Origin: Trichosphaerium sp. ATCC 40318
Taxonomy: Eukaryota; Discosea; Flabellinia; Trichosidae
NCBI GenBank assembly: GCA_038496445.1
Contig: JALMLS010000011.1
Location: forward strand, 21,461-85,460
Length of the DNA: 64,000 nt
Direction of reading: 5' to 3'
The first letter of the stretch is position 1; each line of letters opens with the position of its first letter. Positions 53,609-63,554 of the stretch are shown here, in pieces. The translations under genes were made by a program, and so were the position numbers. Below the pieces are notes generated by a model. The model ran no database searches. It had not been told where the DNA came from and saw only the letters and a program-made list of their open reading frames with translations.

Positions 53609-54857
53609 TCAAGTTTTACTTTTATTTTTTGGAAACTTTTTAGCAATAATTGACACTTCTGTCAAAAGGTGTAGATCTACCGCAATGTGAACTATTGCGA
53701 AATAATGCTTTCCTGAATAGTTTGGCTTACGTAACTTAAGTGTAGCATTTGAACCTCCTGAATTACCGTCAAGACATTGAGTGTTTCTCTTTTGGTAAGA
53801 GTAGTATCCATTTCCTCGAGAAATCTCAACCCATTGCTGGTTTACATCATTTTTGATTGTATGCACCACTGCTTGGTACACGTTGACACATTGTTTTTTA
53901 AGGAAATGCACATAATATTATGCCTTCAAAGTCGAAAATATTTACTGTGACAGTTCCTGTACAATCTAACAGAAACACCCTTGATTTAAGGTTAACTGGA
54001 AACATTTTATTGAAGCCAATTGTGTTTGCCTCACAGGTACGCTACAGCATCACTGCCTATTTATTTTAACATCAACCAAAAAGGGTGCTAATACAAATGG
54101 AAAATTGACAGCTTCAGTACGCACCTCAACTGTCACTACATATCCAATCAACGTCACTATTTAATCCTCTTACATGTAACTTTGTATTAGGCAGAAGCGG
54201 ACCATCACCTTCTCCAGCACCTTCAAACAATATTTTTACTCTTCAAAAAGGAAACTCACTTTTCTATGCTCTTGATGCTCAACACGTTCTTTAGCTAAAG
54301 GAGAAGGCACAAAAGATAAAAAGCATCTTACCAGGGAAGTTTATTGTGGAACTACCATAGTCCATTGTCAATCGCAATGGGTAGTAAAAAGGAGCATTAC
54401 CCTGCAAAGACAAGTTAGTTGTTGTGATAGTAATTTAAATTGTATTTCAGTGTACCCTGTTAAACATCTTTACAGTAACTCTTAGCTGACCACCGCTTAC
54501 GGAAGTTGTAACTGATTGAATGTAGAACTTATATCCCACTGATAGCGCAGCCTATAACCAACACATTTAGTAAGTAAGAGGTCTAATCAGCTCTAGTATA
54601 GTATTTGAATTATTATGTATCCAAGGAATACTCAAAGAGCCTCCATTAATGAGTACAACGCAAGTGTTTGTAGCAGTCTCTATGCTCTCTACCAAGTCTT
54701 GTTGCGATCCAGGTAATCCTAACACCTTTCTATCACGTTCTAGATATATATTTAGATTAAAATAATGCCGTGCCTGCAGAAGGGTACCTGGAACTGCAAG
54801 CAACATTGTTCTTACAATAGCTGAAAAAGTGTTTATTGTAAGTAGTACGACAACCAA
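53609..54857 (-). pseudogene. Decayed GH3 glycosidase with lectin-like module
   Basis: On the minus strand, 54857-54567 reads a GH3 C-domain segment (DRKVLGLPGSQQDLVESIET, then CVVLINGGSLSIPWIHNN). That is the region equivalent to [24 protein letters not shown] in the intact enzyme at 6786-10282. Downstream, GNAPFYYPLRLTMDYGSST-like sequence appears near 54400, and at 53911-53609 a ricin/CBM13-like piece with NQQWVEISRGNGYYSYQKRN and TQCLDGNSGG. The catalytic domain is missing and frames do not join. It is best read as the C-terminal remains of a second, more distant secreted GH3-type enzyme with a carbohydrate-binding module. Confidence 0.4.
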
Positions 54858-55200
54858 GAAGGATGAGTTGCATCAACAATTATTGAAACCTTGAGGATCG
54901 GCGCTGGCAAAATATGTTGCAAAATTCTTTTTACAGTTTTATCAAGCATATAAGTAATCCTTGAGTACCTTGTGTTAAATTTAACGTTTTTATTTATTTT
55001 TGATTGAATCTTGTGGACAACTGAGCACTAGACTGTATGAGACTTTCCTGCGTGTCTTTAAAGGCGAATAAGCCAATTTTAAAGTGTTGCATATTTTTAG
55101 TGAATCTTACAAATATATTCACCGCTTTTTGATTGTTTGGTATATACTTTGCCTGGCAAGCAAAACTGTTGCCATAAAAATTGTTAGCTGTACAGAAAAA
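54858..55200. other. Interval without a supported gene
   Basis: AT-rich sequence between the decayed glycosidase locus and the F-box-LRR gene. No exon is recognisable. Confidence 0.3.
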
Positions 55201-55701
55201 CTAACCATAGCCTAGCATCACTGTAATCTGGTGGGCATCAGTCAATGCCTTGATGTGCTCTTTTGTCATACCAGAAAATGAGATAGTATGTACACCTGCA
55301 ATTACCTTTAAACCTTCATCTGTAACATTTGTCATTGACAAATCGATTTTATGTACACCTGCTAAAGCTTTGATGCCTTCATCTGTTATTGATTGGCAGT
55401 CCAATAGGTTAATAGTGTGTATGCCCGAAAGTAGCTGCAGATGCTTGTTCTTTGTATCATAGTTACAAAGAAAGATAGCTGTGTTCTTCAGTAAAGGACT
55501 TCCAGAAAGAATTTTCACTTCGGTTTCGCTCTTGACACTGATTTCGCCATAGCCAATGAACTTGTGAATGATATCTCGTAATAAGCAGCACGTTTGCGCT
55601 GCAAGGAGTGTAAATGTTCCTTGATTGAGGATATGAACTATTACTTCTACTGGAAGCGCTACAAGCTCGATTGGGGTATATTCCGTGTATTCCCTGTTCA
55701 T
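55201..55701 (-). CDS. F-box protein with short LRR repeats
   Basis: Intronless. I take the ATG ending at 55701 (MNREYTEYTPIELVALPVEV) because the F-box follows directly (LVALPVEVIVHILNQGTFTL..QTCCLLRDIIHKFI); an in-frame ATG ending near 55839 would add about 46 residues. The rest has four leucine-rich repeats of about 23-24 residues: LSGIHTINLLDCQSITDEGI, LAGVHKIDLSMTNVTDEGLK, IAGVHTISFSGMTKEHIK and a last degenerate one ending LGYG. The pattern xGVHTIxLSxxxITDEG is the form common in giant-virus and protist F-box-LRR proteins. Likely SCF adaptor. Confidence 0.6.
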   Translation of the reverse strand: MNREYTEYTPIELVALPVEVIVHILNQGTFTLLAAQTCCLLRDIIHKFIGYGEISVKSETEVKILSGSPLLKNTAIFLCNYDTKNKHLQLLSGIHTINLLDCQSITDEGIKALAGVHKIDLSMTNVTDEGLKVIAGVHTISFSGMTKEHIKALTDAHQITVMLGYG

Positions 55702-56362
55702 TTTGTTAAAACAGGTTAGCCGTTTATCGTTGGTACGCTTTTGATTATTGTATGCCTGTTGAGATACAATAAAGCTATTTGTTGCAGTTGAAATGTGTAT
55801 GCTTGACTTCCCTAGAATTAGCAACCATTTATGTTGCATGTTCACTACTTTTTTATCAAAGCTTGAGATAATGACTAGACGGACAGTCTCCAGAGACAGA
55901 CTTAGTCTTCAACGGTACCTAATATATGGTCTTGCTGTTAGAACGTTTAGTGGTCGTAATAGAATTGCGGTTGAAGCACATAGCGCAGGAATAAAGTTTT
56001 TAAGAGCCAAGCCATTAGAAAGCAATCACTGCATGTTTCAGTTTCCCATGTTTTTCTTACTTACCTTGTTGTTTTTGCTGATACACATCCACTTGTACAG
56101 CGAAGTGGTCTTGAACGTCTTCTTCCTTGCACTTGCAAAGATCTAACTGTACATATTCTTCACTAAAATGCAAAACAAAAAAAATATCACGTGATCTGAA
56201 ACAGATTAGCCTACCAAAATCATACCATTCATTACTAGTACTTATCCACATCTATCGCCTAGAACTCTAAACTTCGTCGACTGTTCTTTCGAAAGCAAAT
56301 AATAAAACGGTAAGCTCATGTTTAAAACGACTATCTAATGCGATTTAGGATATAGATAAACA
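55702..56362. other. Intergenic, with a possible small minus-strand gene
   Basis: The minus strand from 56251 reads MWISTSNE, a GTATGA intron that includes CACGTGAT, then EEYVQLDLCKCKEEDVQDHF and a GTAAGT donor near 56065. A third exon would end within a few codons (RPYIRYR). This would be a peptide of about 50-60 residues; I rate it weak. The remainder is the upstream region of the F-box-ankyrin gene. Confidence 0.3.
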
Positions 56363-58072
56363 ATGTCTGAAGTGAAAAGCTTGCGTATTTATGACGAACC
56401 ACCCATAAATCATATTCAACAGCTTCCAGATGACATGCTAGCGTTACTACTGTTCGTTTTTAGCGACCCAGTGCGTGTTCCTATCATAATGAAGCGAACT
56501 TGCCATAGATTCCGCAAATACATCCAACACCTTCCCGACAGCTTCTTTGTCTTACTTTGCAAGCGGTTAAACATATATTTGATGTTCCCATTTTATAAAA
56601 ACCAAACAATACGGGAGTTTTGGTTTGATTACGTTCCAGTACACTTTAAATACACCGCATACCATCCAGAGAACTTCGCAATTGAAAGCACAGCATTTGG
56701 CACACTAGTTTCTAGCATCAGCAGGCTTATGATAAGGGGTTTTGTTTGGTCACCAGAAGCCTTGTTATTACTTCAAACAAGCGCTGAATCATACATAATA
56801 AAGCAATTCACGTGGTTTTCTGAAACGGCAGAATGTATCAAAGATGTAGATGTTGAGAATTTGACCCTACAAAGATCTCAATTAGAACGGCATTCAAGAA
56901 GTACTGCTATTAACTGGGATAGCTGTCAGGAATTCTGCAGTGTTTTTGGCGTTGAGTATAGTAACGAAAATGCAAAGGAAGATGAGGTATATGTATGTAG
57001 TGACCAAGAGGACGAAGAAGATGAGGTTGACCTGTACCAAGATGATTGTTATGTTTTAAAAGATGGATCAAACCAGTTTGCTTATGAAAGGTTCAGTAAT
57101 ATCACAGGATTGATTCAACACGCTCCACGTCATTTAACCAAGAAACTAAAGAAACTAGAAAAGATTCATGGAAATAGTATTTATACAAATGTTGATGTAT
57201 TTGGTATGACACCTTTACATGTTGCAGCTGATAGGGCTGAGGTGAGTGCTAGTGGTGAGGTATATAGTAAAATCTACAGCACTGTGAAAAAACACCAAAT
57301 CGACTTTAACCTTAGAGATAACTTTGGCAAAACAGTATTGATGTACATAGGGGAGGATTTATCAATAGACAACATTGATACATGTGAATCCTTTGATTTT
57401 AACCTTAGAGATAATAGAGGATGGTCTTTTCTGCACTATAGTCCCAGATATGATATATTAGTTAATGGATTGCACTTGTTTGATATTGATATATTTTGGA
57501 TGTGGTTTATTAGAGAGGATTATGAATTGCTACTTGATGAAGCAATTATTCCTTATTGGGAAAACCTCAATATTTTTGAACCTGATGAAGATGGACGGAC
57601 CATTGCTTTTAAGATTGCAGAGGTTGATGACAAACATCAAACATTAGAGTACGGTGAATTTTCTAAAATCATTTGCAAACACAAAAACTTCATACCTAAC
57701 CACCAAGATATTCTTGGTGACACTGCGCTCATTGCTGCTTGCAAAAGTTTTAATCCTCAAATGATTTTCCAGCTTGTTATGTCTGGTGTTGATGCTACAA
57801 TAAAGAATCATGAAGGCAAGACTGCCCTTGATTATATTTTGGATTGGCAGAAGTGTGATCCCTCTGAAGTAGATGAAGCGTTAGCTAATAGTGATGATGC
57901 TATTGATAAGGAAATAATAAATGCTCTCACAACTGGTGTTGTGTCAAAACAAGCTCTTTACTATATGTCCTTACTAGATGAGCAAGGTACCAATGCAGCA
58001 CCTTGGAGCTATGAACTTTCAAGGTATTTGTTGGTAAAGAAGATGGGCTTAAAATCGAGGCATCAACATTGA
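56363..58072 (+). CDS. F-box protein with ankyrin repeats
   Basis: Intronless frame of 569 codons. MSEVKSLRIYDEPPINHIQQ precedes the F-box (LPDDMLALLLFVFSDPVRVP..KRTCHRFRKYI). A middle region of about 200 residues is rich in aromatic residues and includes an acidic run (CSDQEDEEDEVDLYQDD). Ankyrin-type repeats follow: DVFGMTPLHVAADRAEV, DNFGKTVLMYIGED, DNRGWSFLHYSPRY, DILGDTALIAACKS and NHEGKTALDYILDW. No frame break. F-box-ankyrin combination is common in large viruses of protists and in parasitic or amoebal bacteria, and less so in fungi. It probably recruits targets to an SCF ligase. The neighbours on both sides are F-box-type or decayed genes. Confidence 0.7.
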   Translation: MSEVKSLRIYDEPPINHIQQLPDDMLALLLFVFSDPVRVPIIMKRTCHRFRKYIQHLPDSFFVLLCKRLNIYLMFPFYKNQTIREFWFDYVPVHFKYTAYHPENFAIESTAFGTLVSSISRLMIRGFVWSPEALLLLQTSAESYIIKQFTWFSETAECIKDVDVENLTLQRSQLERHSRSTAINWDSCQEFCSVFGVEYSNENAKEDEVYVCSDQEDEEDEVDLYQDDCYVLKDGSNQFAYERFSNITGLIQHAPRHLTKKLKKLEKIHGNSIYTNVDVFGMTPLHVAADRAEVSASGEVYSKIYSTVKKHQIDFNLRDNFGKTVLMYIGEDLSIDNIDTCESFDFNLRDNRGWSFLHYSPRYDILVNGLHLFDIDIFWMWFIREDYELLLDEAIIPYWENLNIFEPDEDGRTIAFKIAEVDDKHQTLEYGEFSKIICKHKNFIPNHQDILGDTALIAACKSFNPQMIFQLVMSGVDATIKNHEGKTALDYILDWQKCDPSEVDEALANSDDAIDKEIINALTTGVVSKQALYYMSLLDEQGTNAAPWSYELSRYLLVKKMGLKSRHQH

Positions 58073-58422
58073 TTGGATCGCCTCAGGACTACTAGTTGTG
58101 CGTTGTGTTATTTGCACCAGGTATCCTTATATGTTGAAGTCATTGTAATTCTTAAAATTTAATAAAAGTAACATACAGAATAATAGTTGAGTGAAAAAAC
58201 TAAAGCAGTTGTCAGAATAAAATCGACTGAGAATTTTTGCCAAAATAACTAAATACCTACATTCTCTCAAGTTGCTGCATTTATTTAACTACAAACACTG
58301 TAAATAATCTCTAAACAACTAAAACAATAGCAGAAGCGATACAGGTACTTACAAGCTTGTAACAGAGAATACCAATCACGTGCTTTCTAGGTCATGTTCA
58401 AAAAGGATTTTGAGTTATCCCT
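58073..58422. other. Intergenic convergent region
   Basis: 3' flanks of two convergent genes. AATAAAAGTA lies near 58160 for the plus-strand gene. CACGTG lies near 58378. No gene is seen. Confidence 0.35.
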
Positions 58423-61400
58423 TCAGTTTGTTGAAGCGAATCGAGCCAAGTTTACTACAAAGGAAACATCCATTAATACTCAAGTTCAATGCCATTTTTA
58501 AAAAGAAGTACATACCAGTAGGATGGGTAAATTCTAAAGACTTTGGCACGTGAATCTATAAAAAAAAACAAGAAGTTAGCATACCATTGAAAACAAGCTA
58601 TCTGATAAAGCGTTCCGTTAAAAAGATGTAGTTGTAAAAACAAAGAACAGTATGAAAATGGACAACTCCAAGTGCAAGAGATGTGGGTTGATGGCGAACA
58701 CAAATGCTGGAACTCAAAGCACAGCGTACCTGGTGTTCTGGGTTTGATAAAACTATTGAGTTCATGTGAAGTATACTTTGTTCTACTAAGCTTGCGAATA
58801 ACTCACTAGATATTAGAATTTCTCTGTGTTTGCTTAGTTGTCCTGTAACACAAAAAGATATCGAATCATTCTTTATCATGTATCCAATACCTAAACAAAG
58901 TTAAACGGGTGGGAATAGTTTGTTGTGTTGAGAACAAAAAAAAGTCAGAAAAAAATGCGGAAAAAAAAAAGTCATACCAAACCCTCTAGTAACTACAGGT
59001 CCAAATCCAAAAGCACTTAAAGAAGGTGAACCACAATGACTAGAAGAAAGCTTCCAGTGACTTGATTTTTTGAAGTTAGGATCAGTAAACAGCTGAGGAA
59101 CCTCAATGTCTAAAAAAATCAATCGTGAGCCAAAACAAGAAACAAAACAATCCTGTTTTCTTACCTTCTCCTTTAGCTCGAAGTTCTTCCAGTATTTTAC
59201 CAAGACCAAATAAGTGCCTATCGACTCCCATACCCTTTAAGAAAAATTACATTGTACAAGGCTCCACAGAACAAAGAAAGTATTTTTGGTTTTTGATAAT
59301 TTCAATAAAGTTTCGTGCCTTCTTTGCTTTTCTCATGTACGCCACATGAGACTCAACAGCTTGTTTAAGCAGCGTTAATTGTGATGGTCTATTATCAAAA
59401 CCATAACTTAGAAGTGGTGCAAAAGAGCTTTTTACAAACTCTAAAGAAGCCAAACTACAGCTTCTTACAGTTTCAGTACGTCCATGGAAAAAAGTCCTTG
59501 TTGATGCCGACTCATACGTCCTAAGCACCATTACCTGTGAAAATCATGCTTCACTATGAGTAAAACTAGTACGTACGCGCAACAGTTACCAAACATCTTA
59601 TAGTAAGCCAATTGTATAGCAATTTGGATAAAGGCATCAGGAGACATTTTGTTTTCTTTTATCCATTTTCCACCAAATTTAGTAAACCTTAACATTGACG
59701 TTGCATTATTAAGAACGAGTTCTCTGTATTTAAGATATGCTGCTTTTATCGAGTCTTTGATATCTTCGGATAACTTGAATTGTAATCTCTCTGGGCGGTC
59801 TTGTTTTGCTGGAGGCTTTGTGTTTGGAACTTTTGAACCATATTTGCAACAGTGTTTATACATTGTATCAGCTAATCGAAGAGTTGATGTTCCATCAGCG
59901 GATGCGTGCTCCCATACCACACCAGCTTTGCCATTACGACATACTATGAGTTGATTTTTATCAAACCAACGGTTACTGCCATCACCTAAACGAACAAAAG
60001 TAAATATAAAGATAAATACAAAACAAGAGCATAAAACACGAAAACAGATCACTGTGCACGTGACAGTAAAAGGTGTTGATGTGCAATTAGTAGAATGATT
60101 TTTTAATAATAAATATTAGTTTTTGGTCAGTACCGTGAAGTGCAACACGACAGAGTTCCTCGACGTTTTGAGGTGTTTTATCATCAAGACAAAGTATGAT
60201 AAGAGCTGATTGTATAACCTTTAATATATCGGCATTCTTCTTACTATGCTCAATCAAATCTTCTCTTACAGTAGCCCATTGATCTCTTTCTTCAGATGTG
60301 AGTGTACCAATAGGAAGCTGAGTTTTTTGAGAACGAGCATCGGTTAAAATATACGACAAGCATCTATTTACAGAAGAAATATTATGAGCTTTGGTTTTGA
60401 GTTCTGTTAAATGTCTTACTGTTCTATGTACGATATAGAGCGTACAGATCCTTTATCTAATACACGCATACTGTAAAAGTTATCCTTATGTAACACGACC
60501 ACGTGTTTAGAGTCACAGTATTCATACTGCGTTGTTTTTGATCCGAAATCACGACCAATTGGTTCTTTCTGATACGTGATGAGGTGATCACGTTTCTTTC
60601 CAGGTACTCGAGAACATGCGAATAATCTTGGGTATTGACTCATACATAGAGGTGTACCACGTTCAGAATCAGGTGATAATGTTTTCGCTTCGATTTCTTG
60701 ACGGAATGTCAATGCGCCATGAAGAAGTCCTGCAGCTCGTGATACTTGATTTTGTTCCTCTACGATAGACGTTAACTTTAGTACTATAAATTGAGTAGTC
60801 TACGGTACCTGGACGAGGTTGATCTTCAAAAGTATAAAAGTAATTGACGTGTACACTAAAGCATCAAATAAGTTTAAGAGAAAAAAACAAACACTAAAGA
60901 ATCATGCTTTTCAAGGTTAGGTGAAGAGTGTAGAAGCTCAAAAGTTTATTCCCAGCAGAAGATACTGTGGTTACTCGATTGCAGGTCACAACACGTTGAT
61001 TCCAGGCAACTAAAGATAGAAAAAAAATAAAACTTAAAAAAACTTTCAAGAAAATAACAAATGAGTGAGTCTTTCTTCAGACTGAACCAAAGCGTTCAAC
61101 GCACCTAATGGGAGCTCTACCTTCACAATAACTATCATCCCACCAATCTTCAAGCCAGCTAGGACACCGAGTTTGGCTTTTTGCAACCAATTTTTTTTGA
61201 AGCTAAAAAGGGCGTTACAAGTTTATCCGGTATGCCTGTCGCTTATGGTACCATTTCTCCTACGCCTCCAGGCGCTATAAACTCATCTACAGCGGCTTTT
61301 GTCGTTATAAAGTCTTCTATCGTTGATAACGGTTTAACAGACTCCAAATACCTTTAATAATGTTACCGGAGCGCTTAGGAAGCGAAAAAAGCGATGATTG

Positions 61401-61689
61401 GGTGTTTGTGTCATCATGATGGGAATTCGCGTGTTGATGCCACGTACAGTTTACAAGTATCTTCTAACGAAGGTACTGGCAGTTTAGGCAAATCGCTTTG
61501 ATTAGAAAAGGTTCCCTGTAACGTCTCCTTCTTTTTTGGCTCTTTCTCTTCGCCACTACTCTGTGAAGAAGCGTCCTTGTTGTCTTGAACGTCCGTCCAA
61601 CCAAATACAGATCTTACTTCCTTTTTGTTGCCTATAACGCTATCGTTATAACCTGCGTATGTACTTAGATAAAATAACGCGTACGCCAT
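58423..61689 (-). CDS. Carnitine O-acyltransferase (acetyltransferase type)
   Basis: About twelve exons. The N-terminal exon has MAYALFYLSTYAGYNDSVIG, then SDLPKLPVPSLEDTCKLYVA, the typical choline/carnitine acyltransferase entry motif. Later: CPSWLEDWWDDSYCEGRAPL, VNYFYTFEDQPRPG, PIGRDFGSKTTQYEYCDSKH, SNRWFDKNQLIVCRNGKAGV and VWEHASADGTS with the catalytic His. The C-terminal domain shows FFHGRTETVRSCS (carnitine-binding RTET), AFGFGPVVTRGFGIGYMI and FCVTGQL. Final exon assignment (58560-58423) is uncertain. No clear mitochondrial presequence was confirmed, and no typical SKL end. It moves short-chain acyl groups between CoA and carnitine. EHxxxDG and RWFDK fit the CrAT/CAT2 branch better than CPT. 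Confidence 0.85.
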
Positions 61690-62217
61690 GCTATTCGCGG
61701 AGAGCTGACTTTTCTATTTCTGATAGTATTTTCGAACCGTTTATCCTTGTCCCTAGCGAATTATGGTAGCGCAAAGCAAGGTACAGTGAATTGTACCAAA
61801 ACGATAGTTCAAAGTCTTGTAAATCAGTTTGTGTGAGTGACCTTCGCACTAGAGCGTCTCGCTTTGCCATTTACCACAACTACTTCAATAAAAAAGCCAA
61901 AAAAAGCAGAATTCAGTCAACAGTATACTTGTGCACTATTTTTATACAAACCACCTTCTTTACGCGTAGAATAGTCTTGAGTCGGAAAAAGCTCAAAAAC
62001 TAAGGAAGAGGTTTTTCCCTTTAGCACGTGTGCGTGGCCTGATGACATAATGGCGTTTGCAGCGCGTATATCGCCCCCAAAGGCACCGAGAGCTTAGTTT
62101 ATTGGTAAATTGGGTACATATCACAACTGGGGCAAATGTTATTCCCTGCGACTCAATTTGGACCAAACTGTCTACAAATCTACTTCAACACAACAACGCC
62201 ACCACTTATCAATACAA
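61690..62217. promoter_or_regulatory. Divergent intergenic region, carnitine acyltransferase / SDR
   Basis: About 530 bp between divergent starts. It contains a CACGTG near 62024. A short plus-strand frame at 61791-62003 lacks support. Confidence 0.35.
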
Positions 62218-63554
62218 ATGGGCAATACAGCAAGCACAGGAGAATTTACATGGAGGTCTACAGCAGGCGATATAGCCAAGAAGTACAACCCTGACCTTAC
62301 AGACAAGGTAGCTGTTGTAACAGGTAGTTCTTTAGGTGTCAACCAACCGACTAATCTTTTTAGGCGCAAACGTTGGTATTGGCTATGAAACAGCACGTTG
62401 CTTCGCAGGGCTAGGCGCTAAGACGTATTTGGCGTGCAGAAATGAAGATAGAGCGTCTCAAGCCATAGCTGACCTCAAAGCGAGTGGCATTGACGAAAAA
62501 TTACTACACTTCCTAAAAGTACGAAGATGATCTTTTTTCTGAAAAAAAACCGCCTCCTGAGTTTACTTTTCATATCCTAACCTCTTTTCTCTAAGCTTGA
62601 TCTTGGGTCTCTGGCATCTGTAAAGGAAGCTGTAGCTGAGTTACATACAAAGGAAGACAAACTAGACTTTCTCATCCTCAATGCGGGTACAGCATGACCG
62701 TTTTCTTATTCTGTTTTTTTTATTATTATTTGCGGAAGATCTTTGTTAAAATAACTCCGTTTTTAGGAATCATGGCTTGTCCTTTCGGCAAAACAGTAGA
62801 TGGGTTTGAAAAACAGATTGGTGTTAATCACTTTGGCCATTACGCATTTGCAACACGTCTTTTAGATCTCGTTGAACAAGGTGATAAATCAAGAATTATT
62901 GGTCTTTCTTCACTTGCACATACTTTCGGTACGTTTTGTTTATCACGTGTTACTGTTTTATTTCCTTTGTTTTAATGGCAGTATTTAGGCAACGGAGCAC
63001 CATTACAGTTAGACGATCTACAATGGGAGAAAAGAGATTATGCTACATGGAGCGCTTATGGAGCTAGTAAACTTGCTAATGTCCTTTTCATAAAAGAACT
63101 TCAACGTCAACTCACAGAGAAGAAATCCGAAGTCACGTGCCACAGTGTACATCCTGGTGCAGTGAAAACAAACTTGGGAAGACATCAATCATGGATAGGT
63201 TATCTTTCCCCAGTGCTGGGTGTATTTATGAATTTAAAGACACCTGAACAAGTACATAGCTTTTTTAGCTTGAACTTTTTGTTATTGTCTTTTTCTCACG
63301 TATTTTAAAGGGTGCCGCAACATCAATGTATTGCGCTTTGAATCCAGACCTACAAGACACTCCTGGACTATATTACAGTGACTCTTCAGTACGTGAAAAG
63401 AGAAGAATTAAATTTCTTTTTTTTTCCTATTTTTTTTTTTGGGTCTGATTGTTATTTGCAGGAGACGAAACCAATTGATAAAGCAAATGATGTGGAGTTT
63501 GCAAAGAAATTATGGGAAATCTCAGAATCATTGGTTGCTCAACACCTTGAGTAA
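62218..63554 (+). CDS. Short-chain dehydrogenase with N-myristoylation-type start
   Basis: About eight exons. MGNTASTGEFTWRSTAGDIA is followed by the Rossmann segment DKVAVVTG-ANVGIGYETARC (Gly motif TGxxxGIG completed across the first intron), LDLGSLASVKEAV, LILNAG (NAG motif), VNHFGHYAFATRLL, IIGLSSLAH (catalytic Ser), YGASK (catalytic Tyr and Lys) and VHPGAVKTNL. C-terminus ends LWEISESLVAQHLE. Overall it resembles retinol dehydrogenase/WW-domain-oxidoreductase-type SDRs without a WW domain; NADP(H) use is likely from the ACRNEDRA context. Gly2-Asn-Thr-Ala-Ser6 is a standard N-myristoylation signal, and no membrane helix precedes the Rossmann fold, so lipid anchoring may replace it. Confidence 0.85.

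Noticed and set aside
39711-58072. An inserted giant-virus segment covering the F-box/repeat genes
   Set aside because: Ordinary spliced cellular genes (Rho-like, SGTA, Rad5-like) are interspersed and no viral hallmark gene is present. Only individual gene transfer remains possible.
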